64,000 nt of DNA from an uncultured Pelagibacteraceae bacterium (lineage in GTDB: Bacteria > Pseudomonadota > Alphaproteobacteria > Pelagibacterales > Pelagibacteraceae), in the NCBI GenBank assembly GCA_902546085.1, contig CACCIO010000004.1:1-64000 (forward strand). Reading direction: 5' to 3'. Under the pieces are notes generated by a model that did no database searches, was not told the origin of the DNA, and worked only from the letters and a program-made list of their open reading frames with translations. This document shows positions 18,728 to 28,058 of this stretch, piece after piece; the first letter of the stretch is position 1; each line of letters begins with the position of its first letter. A program made the position numbers and the translations under genes.

Positions 18728-19828
18728 TGGATAATAATTATCAAAATTTAAAAGAAGAAGTTGAAAAGATAAATCAAAAAATACAGGAGTATCTTTGAAA
18801 AAAACAATATCCATTCAAAACTGAAATCTTTAAATTTACAAATGACTAGTGCCAATTTTTGGCAAGATAAAAAAAACTCGCAAAGAATAATCAAAGAAAA
18901 GAAATTTTATGAAGATTTAACTAATTCTTTAAATAATAATATTGAGAAACTAAATGATTTAGATGATTTGAATCAACTAGCGCTTGAAGAAGATAATTTA
19001 CAAGTTCAAAAAGAAGTTTTACAAAATATTAAAGACCTAAGAAGTAAAGTTAAAAAAAACGAAATTAAATGTTTTTTATCTAATGAAGCTGACTCGTTAA
19101 ATTGTTATATAGAAATACATGCTGGTGCTGGAGGTACAGAAAGTCAGGATTGGGCTGATATGCTAAGAAGAATGTATTTAAAATGGTCTGATAAAAAAAA
19201 TTTTAAATCAAGTTTGATTAGTGAACATAGAGGTGACGAGGCTGGTATAAAATCTGCAACAATTAAAATAGATGGCGAAAATGTTTTTGGATGGTTAAAA
19301 AAAGAGTCAGGAATACACAGATTAGTTAGGATATCTCCATTTGACTCCGGAGCAAGAAGGCACACAAGTTTTGCAAGTGTTTGGATTTATCCAGTTGTAG
19401 ATGAAAATATAAATATAGAAATTTTAGAAAAAGATTTAAGAATAGACACCTATCGTTCAAGTGGGGCAGGTGGCCAGCATGTTAATACTACTGATAGCGC
19501 AGTTAGAATAACACACATTCCATCAAAAATTGTTGTTCAATGTCAAAATGAAAGATCTCAACATAAAAACAAAGAAACATGCATGAATATGTTGAAAGCA
19601 AGATTATATGATTATGAAATTAAAAAAAAGGAGGAAGAAAGTCAAAATATTGAAAGTTCTAAATCCGAAATAGGATGGGGTCATCAAATCAGATCATATG
19701 TTCTTCAACCTTACCGACTTGTAAAAGATAATAGAACTAATTTTGAGAGCACTAGTCCGGATAAAGTATTAGATGGTGATATTGATGAATTTTTGGAACA
19801 ATCGCTTTATAAATTAAATGAAAAATAA
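18727..19828 (+). CDS. prfB: Peptide chain release factor 2, with programmed +1 frameshift
   Basis: RF2 terminates translation at UGA/UAA. The gene is in two frames: 18727-18795 encodes MDNNYQNLKEEVEKINQKIQEYL and hits TGA at 18796; a +1 shift at CTT-T-GAA continues as EKNNIHSKLKSLNL into the 18842 frame of the ORF track. The joined product is ~366 aa, the normal RF2 length. It contains the stop-recognition SPF tripeptide (RISPFDSGARRHTS) and the catalytic GGQ (GAGGQHVNTTDSAVR). It overlaps the mrcA stop by 1 nt and the AsmA-like gene by 11 nt. Confidence 0.96.
18785..18798 (+). promoter_or_regulatory. RF2 programmed frameshift site
   Basis: AGGAG-TAT-CTT-TGA: an internal Shine-Dalgarno (18785-18789) 3 nt before the slippery CTT (18793-18795) and the in-frame TGA. 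This is the same layout as E. coli prfB (AGGGGG-UAU-CUU-UGA), giving autoregulation: low RF2 lets the ribosome pause at UGA and slip +1. Confidence 0.93.
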
Positions 19829-22247
19829 TATTCTTAAAAGTTTTATCTTACTTTTATCAGTGTTAGTTATTTTGACAGTTTACCTTGGTACTATAGGTAT
19901 TGAGACTGATAAATTTAACGATCAAATAAAAAAAAGAATTTCATTAATAAATAAAAAGATAGATATAGATTTAAAAAAAATTAAATTAATTTTAGATCCT
20001 TTTAAACTAAAAATTTATGCAAAAACAGTTGGTACTACTGTATATTTTTCAAAAAGACCTTTAGAGCTAGAAAGCATTAAATTACAAGTTTCGCTTAGTT
20101 CTTTAATTAATAATAAGATTTCATCTTCAAATATAAAGGCAACAACTAAGTCTATATCATTAAATAATTTAATTAAATTTATTCAGTCTACAAACAATAG
20201 ACCTGAATTATTTATATTAGAAAAAGTTGTGAAAAAAGGTCATGTCATTATAGATCTGAGTTTGAATATCGATGAAAATGGAAAATTTAAGAATGATTAT
20301 AAAATTGAAGGTTTTATAAAAGATGCAAGTATTAATTTTTTAAATACGACTAATTTTAAGAATATAAATTTTAATTTTAATATTCAAAAAGACAATTATT
20401 TATTTGATGAAATAAATTTTAAAGTGGAAGATGTAAAATTTATTTCAAAAAAACTAAATGTAAAAAAGAAGAAAAAAAGTTATTTTATCAATGCTATTAT
20501 TGAAAATGATCAGTCAAGTTTAAATTCAAATTTATTAAAATTATTTAATTTAAATTTTGAAAATATACTGATTGATGATGCTAAATTTAAAACAAATAAT
20601 GAATTTTCTTTAGAAATAGACGAGAAATTCAAAGTTAAAAATATTATATTAAGTTCTGATATAAATTTTACCCAGCTAAAATATAAAAAATTTAAAATCA
20701 TTAATAAATATTTTCCAGAAGTCTATGATTTAATTTTACTTGATAATCATAAACTAAATTTAAATTATAAGGACAAAAATTTATCAATTAATGGTGAGGG
20801 TCAAATTCAATTATATACAGACGAAGCAGATGAAATTAAATATTTTATAAATAAAAAAAATAAGGATTTAAGTATAGATTCAGAACTACTCTTAAAAAAT
20901 ATAGTTTTAGAGCAACAAGATTTTTTAAAAATTTTCTTCCCTCAAACTAATAAAAATATTAGTTTTAAGAATCAAAAAATAAAAATTAATTTCAAAAATA
21001 ATAACCTAACTTTCTCAGGTTCTGGAAAATTTAAAATTGATAGAGATTTTGAAGAAATTGATTATTTTATTGAGAAAAAAGAAAATAAAATAAGATTTGA
21101 TGCTAATTTGAATATAAAAAATACAAAATTTAAAATTGATAATATTAATTTTAAAAAAAAAGATAAAAGTAAGATGGATCTTCTAATTAACGGAGAACTC
21201 AAAAATAATAAAAATCTAAATATAAATAGCTTTGTTATAACTGAAGAAAATAATAATATTAAAATTAAGAATTTATCTCTCAATGAGTCTAATCAAATAA
21301 TTAAAATTGATCAGGCAAATTTTAATTATTTAGATACAGAAAATAAGATAAATAATTATAATATAAAAAAAGTAGAAGGCCAAAATTATTTAATTGATGG
21401 TACTTCATTTAATGCAAATTCTTTAATTTCGCATTTATTAGACTCCAATCAGATAAATGAAAAAAATCTTTTTGAAACTAATTTAAATATAGATCTAAAT
21501 TTTGAGGAAGTTCACCTTGATAAAATAAACTTTGTTAAGGATTTAAATGGAAAGATAAATATTATAAATAACAAAGTAGAAAAAGCAGATATTTTGGCCT
21601 TTTATGACAATTCGCAAAATATAAAATTTACAATTAGAACAAACGATCAAGGTGAAAAAATTACCACTCTTTTCTCATCTAGAGCAAAACCACTTGTAGA
21701 TAGATATAAATTTATTACAGGATTTAAAGATGATAGAGATGGATATTTAGATTTTTACTCTATAAAAAAAGATGGAGTTTCAACTTCTAAATTAGTAATA
21801 GATAATTTTAAAGTTAAAGAAATTCCAGCGTTAGCAAAATTGTTGGCTCTTGCATCTCTTCAAGGTATAGCAGACTTACTTACAGGAGAGGGAATTAGAT
21901 TCACAGATTTAGAAATGGATTTTACCAATCAAAATAAACTTATGAAAATTCAGGAGTTATACGCAATTGGTCCAGCCATATCTTTCTTATTGGAAGGATA
22001 CATTGTGGAGGATAAATTAATAAGTTTAAGAGGGACCTTGGTTCCAGCGACAACAATCAACAGATCTATTGCTTCAATACCTTTACTTGGAGATTTATTA
22101 ATTGGAAAGAAAGTGGGTGATGGTGTTTTTGGAGTCAGTTTTAAAATTAAAGGTCCCCCTAAAAATTTAGAAACTACTGTAAATCCAATAAAAACATTAA
22201 CACCCAGATTTATTACCAGAACTTTAGAGAAAATTAAAAAAAATTAG
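19818..22247 (+). CDS. AsmA-like/YhdP-type (DUF3971) protein
   Basis: The 809-aa protein has an N-terminal hydrophobic anchor (ILKSFILLLSVLVILTVYLGT) and a very long, Lys/Asn/Ile-rich beta-repeat body. Its C-terminus matches AsmA-like large proteins: GYLDFYSIKKDG, LASLQGIADLLTGEGIRFTD, GVFGVSFKIKGPP and TLTPRFITR. Members are bridge-like proteins implicated in phospholipid transport between inner and outer membranes. It overlaps prfB by 11 nt, and its stop overlaps the tyrS stop by 4 nt tail-to-tail. Confidence 0.72.
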   Translation: MKNNILKSFILLLSVLVILTVYLGTIGIETDKFNDQIKKRISLINKKIDIDLKKIKLILDPFKLKIYAKTVGTTVYFSKRPLELESIKLQVSLSSLINNKISSSNIKATTKSISLNNLIKFIQSTNNRPELFILEKVVKKGHVIIDLSLNIDENGKFKNDYKIEGFIKDASINFLNTTNFKNINFNFNIQKDNYLFDEINFKVEDVKFISKKLNVKKKKKSYFINAIIENDQSSLNSNLLKLFNLNFENILIDDAKFKTNNEFSLEIDEKFKVKNIILSSDINFTQLKYKKFKIINKYFPEVYDLILLDNHKLNLNYKDKNLSINGEGQIQLYTDEADEIKYFINKKNKDLSIDSELLLKNIVLEQQDFLKIFFPQTNKNISFKNQKIKINFKNNNLTFSGSGKFKIDRDFEEIDYFIEKKENKIRFDANLNIKNTKFKIDNINFKKKDKSKMDLLINGELKNNKNLNINSFVITEENNNIKIKNLSLNESNQIIKIDQANFNYLDTENKINNYNIKKVEGQNYLIDGTSFNANSLISHLLDSNQINEKNLFETNLNIDLNFEEVHLDKINFVKDLNGKINIINNKVEKADILAFYDNSQNIKFTIRTNDQGEKITTLFSSRAKPLVDRYKFITGFKDDRDGYLDFYSIKKDGVSTSKLVIDNFKVKEIPALAKLLALASLQGIADLLTGEGIRFTDLEMDFTNQNKLMKIQELYAIGPAISFLLEGYIVEDKLISLRGTLVPATTINRSIASIPLLGDLLIGKKVGDGVFGVSFKIKGPPKNLETTVNPIKTLTPRFITRTLEKIKKN

Positions 22248-23473
22248 ATTAATTCTATTTTAATATGTCTTTTTTTTCCAAGGGAAAGTTTAAGATAGTT
22301 ATCTTTAAATAAATTTTTATTAATTTCAAATTTTTCATCTAAAACAACATTATTATTTATTTTAACTGCATTTCCTTTTATAAGTCTTTTAATTTCGCTT
22401 TTCGAATTTTCTAATTTAGATAACAAAACAAGATCTACTATATTTATTTTATTCTTTATTTTATTTGATTGAATATCAACTTTAGGTAAGTTTGAACCTA
22501 GAGTGTTTCCTGAAAAAGCTTCTTTTGCTGCTTGCTCAGAATTTTTAGCTGCCTCTTTTCCATGTAGCATTTCTGTAGTTTTATTAGCAAGTAGTATTTT
22601 TAATTTATTTATCTCTTTATCTTTAATAGTTTCTATTTCTTTAATTTCAATTTCAGTAAACATTTTTAAAAATTTAATTACATCTCTATCATCTACGTTT
22701 CTCCAAAACTGCCAATAATCATACGCTGATAAATATTTTTTATCCAACCAAACAGCCCCACTTTCAGTTTTTCCCATTTTAGTACCTGTTGCTAGTGTAA
22801 TTAGGGGCGTTGTTAAACCGAAGGTTTGATTATTAGAATACCTTTTTATTAGCTCAACTCCATTCACAATGTTTCCCCATTGATCTGAACCCCCAATTTG
22901 TAAGATACAATTTTCTTTTTTATTTAATTCAAGAAAATCATATGCTTGTAAAATCATGTAATTAAACTCCATGTAACTCAGCGATTGCTCTCTATCCAAT
23001 CTAAGTTTTACACTATCAAATGTTAACATTCTATTTATTGTGAAATGCTTTCCTATATCTCTTAAAAAAGAAATATAATTTAAATCTTTAAGCCAATTAT
23101 AATTATTTACAAATATAGGTTTTGTATTTGGATCATCATTATCTAAAAATTTTTTTAAAATATTTTTGATATTTTTTATATTATTTTCAATCTCTTCTTC
23201 ACTTAATATTTTTCTAGTTTTGTCTTTACCAGATGGATCACCTATTCTTGTAGTTCCTCCACCAAGTAAAACTATTGGTTGATGTCCATTTTTCTGAAGT
23301 AGCCGTAAGCACATTATTTGCAATAAGCTGCCTACATGCAAGCTTTCAGCAGTACAATCAAAACCTATGTAACCTTTTATCTTTTCATCATTTAATTTTT
23401 TACATAATTCATCTTCACTTGTGCATTGATAGAAAAAACCCCTATCTTTAAATTCTTTTAAAAATTTATTCAT
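22244..23473 (-). CDS. tyrS: Tyrosyl-tRNA synthetase
   Basis: Class I synthetase, 409 aa. It has FDCTAESLHVGSLLQ (HIGH-like, ~residue 46), GGSDQWGNIVNGVELI in the tyrosine site, and KMGKTESGAVWLD as the KMSKS equivalent (~233). A C-terminal S4 RNA-binding domain is present (SEIKRLIKGNAVKINNN). It is divergent from anmK, a frequent neighbour in Alphaproteobacteria. Confidence 0.97.
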   Translation of the reverse strand: MNKFLKEFKDRGFFYQCTSEDELCKKLNDEKIKGYIGFDCTAESLHVGSLLQIMCLRLLQKNGHQPIVLLGGGTTRIGDPSGKDKTRKILSEEEIENNIKNIKNILKKFLDNDDPNTKPIFVNNYNWLKDLNYISFLRDIGKHFTINRMLTFDSVKLRLDREQSLSYMEFNYMILQAYDFLELNKKENCILQIGGSDQWGNIVNGVELIKRYSNNQTFGLTTPLITLATGTKMGKTESGAVWLDKKYLSAYDYWQFWRNVDDRDVIKFLKMFTEIEIKEIETIKDKEINKLKILLANKTTEMLHGKEAAKNSEQAAKEAFSGNTLGSNLPKVDIQSNKIKNKINIVDLVLLSKLENSKSEIKRLIKGNAVKINNNVVLDEKFEINKNLFKDNYLKLSLGKKRHIKIELI

Positions 23474-23518
23474 AAGTTTATATTCACAATATACAAATTT
23501 TTTTTAAAAAACATATCA

Positions 23519-24661
23519 ATGAAAAGAAAATTATATACTGCAATTGGATTAATGAGTGGAACATCTATGGATGGTATTGATTTATCTATAATAAGATCAG
23601 ACGGATATCATGAATTTTCAAACATTTTAGATGATTATTATGAGTACGATAAAAATCTTCAGAAACAGTTAATTAGATTAAGAGATTTAGTTCAATCAAA
23701 GAATGATCTTTTACAAAATTCAGAAAAATTAAGAGAATTAGAGCGTAATTTAACTCTTTTTCATGCTGATGCAGTTAATCAATCATTAAAAAAATATAGA
23801 GATCCAATTGATTTGATAGGTTTTCATGGTCAAACAATTCATCATAACCCACAGGATAAAATTACCAATCAATTAGGAGATGGGAATCTATTATCTCAAA
23901 TAGTCAAAAAAAAAGTCATATATGATTTTAGGCAAGCAGATATTGAAAATAATGGTCAAGGTGCACCTTTAACACCAATCTTTCATCATATTTTATCAAA
24001 AAAAATTAATCAAAATTTTAATCTTAAATTCCCAATAGGTTTCTTAAATATAGGTGGTATAGCAAATGTTACAAAAGTTACTAATGATTCAGATAATTTT
24101 CAAAATAATCTATCAGCTTTTGATATAGGTCCTGGTAATTGTTTAATTGATGAATGGGTAAGGAATAATTCTTATAAAAAATTTGATAAAAATGGAGAGA
24201 TAGCGAAAGCAGGGGAAGTTGATCAATTAATTTTGAATCAGGCAATAGATAATTTTAAGATAAATTCCTATTCTAAGTCAATGGATATTAAAAATTTTGA
24301 TGTATCTTTTGCAAGAGGTTTATCTTTAGAGGATGGTTGTACTACTATAACAGATTTTACAGCATATTTGATTGCAGAAGGATTAAAACATATTAGTCAA
24401 CAAAACAAAATTACTTTTTTACTTTGTGGTGGGGGTAGAAAAAATAATTATTTAATTGATTCTATTAAAATTTATTTAAAAAACGAAAACAATATTTCTG
24501 TAGAAATTATAGATAATTATAATTTTAAAGGTGATTATATTGAATCTCAGGCATTTGCATATTTAGCGATAAGGTCATTTTTGAATTTACCAATTTCTTT
24601 TAGCAGCACAACTGGATGCAAAGATTTTACAGTTGGTGGAAAATTAGTAAAAAATTTTTAA
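23519..24661 (+). CDS. anmK: Anhydro-N-acetylmuramic acid kinase
   Basis: Phosphorylates and opens 1,6-anhydroMurNAc during peptidoglycan recycling, giving MurNAc-6-P. The 380-aa ASKHA-fold protein has the N-terminal ATP motif GLMSGTSMDGIDLS, IGFHGQTIHHNPQ (~105) and SAFDIGPGNCLIDEW (~200). It ends tail-to-tail with the hydrolase gene by a 4-nt overlap. Confidence 0.94.
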   Translation: MKRKLYTAIGLMSGTSMDGIDLSIIRSDGYHEFSNILDDYYEYDKNLQKQLIRLRDLVQSKNDLLQNSEKLRELERNLTLFHADAVNQSLKKYRDPIDLIGFHGQTIHHNPQDKITNQLGDGNLLSQIVKKKVIYDFRQADIENNGQGAPLTPIFHHILSKKINQNFNLKFPIGFLNIGGIANVTKVTNDSDNFQNNLSAFDIGPGNCLIDEWVRNNSYKKFDKNGEIAKAGEVDQLILNQAIDNFKINSYSKSMDIKNFDVSFARGLSLEDGCTTITDFTAYLIAEGLKHISQQNKITFLLCGGGRKNNYLIDSIKIYLKNENNISVEIIDNYNFKGDYIESQAFAYLAIRSFLNLPISFSSTTGCKDFTVGGKLVKNF

Positions 24662-25314
24662 TATAGTGCTGTTTCTTTTTTTATGTATTTATCAAGTTGC
24701 TTAATTAAAGCATTACTTGTTTTTGAAAAAAAATGATTAGCTTCAGATATTGCATTAAATTCTACTTTAATACCTTTTTGTGCACTCAATCTTTTATCAA
24801 GCTCAGTAATATATTCTACTGGTACTAATTCATCTTTTTTACCGTAAGCAACTAAACCTGAAGTTGGACATGGAGATAAAAAAGAGAAATCATAAACATT
24901 TGGTTGAGGTGAGATAGCAATAAATCTATTTATTTCTGGTCTTCTCATTAATAGTTGCATTGCAATTAATGATCCAAATGAAAATCCTGATACCCAACAT
25001 TGAGAATTATCAAAATTTTCTCTTTCCAACCAATCTAAAGCTGCTGCAGCATCAGCAAGTTCACCTTGACCATTATCAAATTCTCCATCACTTTTGCCAA
25101 CACCTCTAAAATTCACTCTACATACTGAAAAATCGTTATCCATAAAAGTATGAAAAGTATCTACCACTACTTTATTATTCATCGTTCCACCATATTGAGG
25201 ATGTGGTTGTAATACTAAAGCAATTGGAGAAGTATTTTTTTTACTTTTATAATATTTGGCTTCTAGTCTTCCTGCAGGACCAGGTATAAATATTTCTGAA
25301 ATTTTATTATCCAT
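24658..25314 (-). CDS. Alpha/beta hydrolase (dienelactone hydrolase/YfhR-like)
   Basis: The 218-aa protein shows the nucleophile elbow VSGFSFGSL (GxSxG, ~residue 104), an oxyanion segment LQPHPQYGGTMNNKVV, RVNFRGVGKSDGEFD, the acid in YGKKDELVPVEY (~165) and the His in EANHFF (~190). No signal peptide, so probably cytoplasmic. Natural substrate unknown. It sits alone between anmK and the suf operon. Confidence 0.8.
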   Translation of the reverse strand: MDNKISEIFIPGPAGRLEAKYYKSKKNTSPIALVLQPHPQYGGTMNNKVVVDTFHTFMDNDFSVCRVNFRGVGKSDGEFDNGQGELADAAAALDWLERENFDNSQCWVSGFSFGSLIAMQLLMRRPEINRFIAISPQPNVYDFSFLSPCPTSGLVAYGKKDELVPVEYITELDKRLSAQKGIKVEFNAISEANHFFSKTSNALIKQLDKYIKKETALY

Positions 25315-25371
25315 AAAGCGATATTGATTATTATTCTCAAAAAAAATGTACGTTTATCACAAGTCAGCGAC

Positions 25372-25441
25372 AAAATGTGAGTTTTTTTTTTAACTCTAAA
25401 CTTGACCATTTTGGTCAGGTATGTATAAAAACCCACATTTT
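25372..25441. repeat. Imperfect 14-bp inverted repeat flanking the iscR promoter
   Basis: AAAATGTGAGTTTT (25372-25385) and AAAACCCACATTTT (25428-25441) are reverse complements with one mismatch, 42 bp apart. They bracket the operator and promoter of the suf operon almost symmetrically. Confidence 0.55.
25402..25429 (+). promoter_or_regulatory. iscR-suf promoter with IscR-type operator
   Basis: The palindrome TGACC-ATTTT-GGTCA (25403-25417) resembles the IscR type 1 / Rrf2-family box. It overlaps a -35 TTGACC (25402-25407), and a -10 TATAAA lies at 25424-25429 with 16-bp spacing. The first gene downstream is an IscR-type regulator, so autorepression by the [Fe-S]-loaded protein is the simple model. 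Confidence 0.7.
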
Positions 25442-25452
25442 AAGGGTAATAT

Positions 25453-25878
25453 ATGAAACTAACATCAAAAGGCAGATACGCAGTAATGGCATTAGTAGAT
25501 TTAGCCAGGTTTGACGATATCAATCCAGTATCATTAAGAGATATATCGTTGAGACAAGGTATATCTTTACATTACTTAGAACAAATTTTTTCTAAATTAA
25601 AAAAAAATGAAATTGTTAAAAGTATAAGAGGAACTCAAGGAGGATACGTTCTTAATAAAAACCCGAACGATATCAAATTAACAAATATCTTTCATGCTGT
25701 AGATGAAAAAGTAAAAACTGTTCAATGTAAAAAAGAATCTAAAAAAGGATGCAATGGTAAAGCCACAAAGTGTATTACTCATAATTTATGGGACGAATTA
25801 GAGGTACACATTAATACATTTTTTGAAAATAAAAGCCTAAAAGATTTATTAAACAACAATAAAGAGACAAGAGTCTAG
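25453..25878 (+). CDS. iscR: Rrf2-family Fe-S cluster regulator, IscR-type
   Basis: The 141-aa winged-helix regulator begins [18 protein letters not shown] and has the recognition region [26 protein letters not shown] (~35-60, here read in parts). Three cysteines and a histidine ([19 protein letters not shown]) form the [2Fe-2S] site, with slightly wider spacing than E. coli IscR. It heads the suf operon, is 1 nt from sufB, and likely senses Fe-S demand. It could equally be named SufR by context. Confidence 0.9.
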   Translation: MKLTSKGRYAVMALVDLARFDDINPVSLRDISLRQGISLHYLEQIFSKLKKNEIVKSIRGTQGGYVLNKNPNDIKLTNIFHAVDEKVKTVQCKKESKKGCNGKATKCITHNLWDELEVHINTFFENKSLKDLLNNNKETRV

Positions 25879-25879
25879 A

Positions 25880-27322
25880 ATGGATAACAGACAAAAAGAA
25901 ATAAATAATTTAAAAGACTATAAATATGGTTTTTCAACGGATATAGAAAATATTCAAGCACCAAAAGGTTTGGATGAAGATGTAATTAAATTTATTTCTA
26001 ATATTAAAAAAGAACCTCAATGGATGCTTGAGTTTAGATTAAAAGCTTTTGAAAGATTTAAAGTTTTAAAAGAACCAGATTGGCAAAAACCTAAATTTCC
26101 AAAAATAGATTATCAAGATTTATATTATTACTCTGCTCCTAAAAGCATGAAAAATAAACCAAAGAGTTTAGATGAACTGGATCCTAAACTTTTAGAAACT
26201 TATAAAAAACTTGGAATACCTTTGCAAGAACAAGCAAGATTAAATGGAATAGCTGTTGATGCTGTATTTGACTCAGTTTCTGTAGCTACTACTTTTAAAG
26301 ATGAATTAACCAAACAGGGAATTATATTTTGCCCTATATCAGAGGCAATTCAAAATCACTCTGAATTAGTCAAAAAATATTTAGGCTCTGTAATTCCAAC
26401 AAGTGATCATTTTTTTGCCACATTAAATTCTGCAGTTTTTACAGATGGTTCTTTTGTATACATTCCAGAAGGTGTTAGATGTCCAATGGAACTATCAACT
26501 TATTTTAGAATTAATGCATCAAATACAGGTCAATTCGAAAGAACTTTAATTATTGCTGACAAAGGAAGCTATGTAAGCTACTTAGAAGGATGTACAGCTC
26601 CAATGAGAGACGAAAATCAATTACATGCTGCTAATGTAGAATTAATTGCACTGGATGATGCAGAAATAAAATATTCAACAGTCCAAAATTGGTATCCGGG
26701 TGATAAAGATGGGAAAGGTGGAATTTACAATTTTGTAACAAAAAGAGGTTTGTGCAAAGGAAAAAATTCAAAAATTTCATGGACACAAGTAGAAACAGGT
26801 TCTGCAATTACTTGGAAGTATCCTAGTTGTATTCTTAAAGGAGACAACTCTGTTGGTGAGTTCTATTCAATAGCTATTACTAACAATCATCAAAAGGCTG
26901 ATACAGGTACCAAAATGATCCATCTAGGCAAAAATACTAAAAGCAAAATAATTTCTAAAGGAATATCAGCAGGTAGTTCAGATATGACTTATAGAGGTTT
27001 AGTTGATATTTCATCAAAAGCTAAAAATTCAAATAATTATACTCAGTGTGACTCTTTATTAATGGGAAACAAGTGTGGAGCTCACACTGTTCCTTATATA
27101 AAAAATAAAAATTCTGAGTCCAATATTGCTCATGAGGCAACTACATCCAAGATTAGTGAAGAGCAGTTACATTATTGTCAACAAAGAGGATTAAATCCAG
27201 AGGAGGCTGTTGGGTTGATTGTAAATGGTTTTTGTAAGGAAGTATTACAACAATTGCCTATGGAGTTTGCTGTAGAGGCTCAAAAACTTGTGGGTATCAG
27301 TTTGGAGGGAAGTGTAGGTTAA
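25880..27322 (+). CDS. sufB: Fe-S cluster assembly protein SufB
   Basis: Core scaffold subunit of SufBC2D, building Fe-S clusters in the cytosol. The 480-aa protein contains [43 protein letters not shown] (in pieces), the [11 protein letters not shown] region and the C-terminal [13 protein letters not shown] and [15 protein letters not shown] motifs. Length is normal. It follows iscR by 1 nt and precedes sufC by 1 nt. Confidence 0.97.
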   Translation: MDNRQKEINNLKDYKYGFSTDIENIQAPKGLDEDVIKFISNIKKEPQWMLEFRLKAFERFKVLKEPDWQKPKFPKIDYQDLYYYSAPKSMKNKPKSLDELDPKLLETYKKLGIPLQEQARLNGIAVDAVFDSVSVATTFKDELTKQGIIFCPISEAIQNHSELVKKYLGSVIPTSDHFFATLNSAVFTDGSFVYIPEGVRCPMELSTYFRINASNTGQFERTLIIADKGSYVSYLEGCTAPMRDENQLHAANVELIALDDAEIKYSTVQNWYPGDKDGKGGIYNFVTKRGLCKGKNSKISWTQVETGSAITWKYPSCILKGDNSVGEFYSIAITNNHQKADTGTKMIHLGKNTKSKIISKGISAGSSDMTYRGLVDISSKAKNSNNYTQCDSLLMGNKCGAHTVPYIKNKNSESNIAHEATTSKISEEQLHYCQQRGLNPEEAVGLIVNGFCKEVLQQLPMEFAVEAQKLVGISLEGSVG

Positions 27323-27323
27323 T

Positions 27324-28058
27324 ATGCTTAAAATAAATAATTTAAATGCAACTATTGATAAAAAGTCTATTTTAAATGGGCTATCCTTAGATATAAATCC
27401 TGGTGAGGTTCATGCAATTATGGGTCCTAATGGATCCGGGAAAAGTACATTATCAAATATTCTATCAGGAAAAAAAGGTTATGAGGTTTCTGGGGAAGTT
27501 CTTTTTGAAGATAAAGATTTATTTGAACTTGAAACAGAGGAAAGAGCACACAGAGGTATATTTTTAGCTTTCCAATATCCCTTGGAAATTCCAGGTGTAA
27601 ATACAAATATATTTTTAAAAACTTCTTTGAACGCTGTGAGAAAAGCTAGAGGTGAAAAAGAGCTTGATGCTATTGAATTTTTAAAACTGGTAAAAGAAAA
27701 ATCTAAAGAACTTAAATTCGATGAGGAAAAATTAAATAGACAGTTAAATGTTGGTTTTTCTGGAGGTGAAAAAAAGAAAAATGAAATTTTACAGATGTCG
27801 TTATTAGCTCCAAAACTGTCAATTTTAGATGAAACTGACTCTGGTTTAGATATTGATGCTTTAAAGATTGTTGCTGATGGAGTTAATACATTGAGAGATA
27901 AAAAAAATTCATTTTTAATAATTACACATTACCAAAGATTGCTTGATTACATAAAACCTGACTTCGTTCACGTTTTGATGAATGGAAAAATTATAAAATC
28001 AGGTGGTCCAGATTTAGCTTTAGAATTAGAAAAAAAGGGATACGAGAATCTAAATTAA
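27324..28058 (+). CDS. sufC: Fe-S cluster assembly ATPase SufC
   Basis: Soluble ABC-type ATPase of SufBC2D, 244 aa. Walker A is MGPNGSGKSTLSNIL (~residue 35), the signature FSGGEKKKNEILQ (~148), Walker B SILDETDSGLDIDAL, and the switch His lies in FLIITHYQRLLDY. This matches SufC rather than a transporter ATPase. Start and stop abut sufB and sufD. Confidence 0.97.
   Translation: MLKINNLNATIDKKSILNGLSLDINPGEVHAIMGPNGSGKSTLSNILSGKKGYEVSGEVLFEDKDLFELETEERAHRGIFLAFQYPLEIPGVNTNIFLKTSLNAVRKARGEKELDAIEFLKLVKEKSKELKFDEEKLNRQLNVGFSGGEKKKNEILQMSLLAPKLSILDETDSGLDIDALKIVADGVNTLRDKKNSFLIITHYQRLLDYIKPDFVHVLMNGKIIKSGGPDLALELEKKGYENLN

Noticed and set aside
19818-22247. Poly-A/T-rich repeats within the AsmA-like gene as possible tandem repeats
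   Set aside because: They reflect Lys/Asn/Ile-rich codons in a low-GC genome; no exact repeat unit was found.
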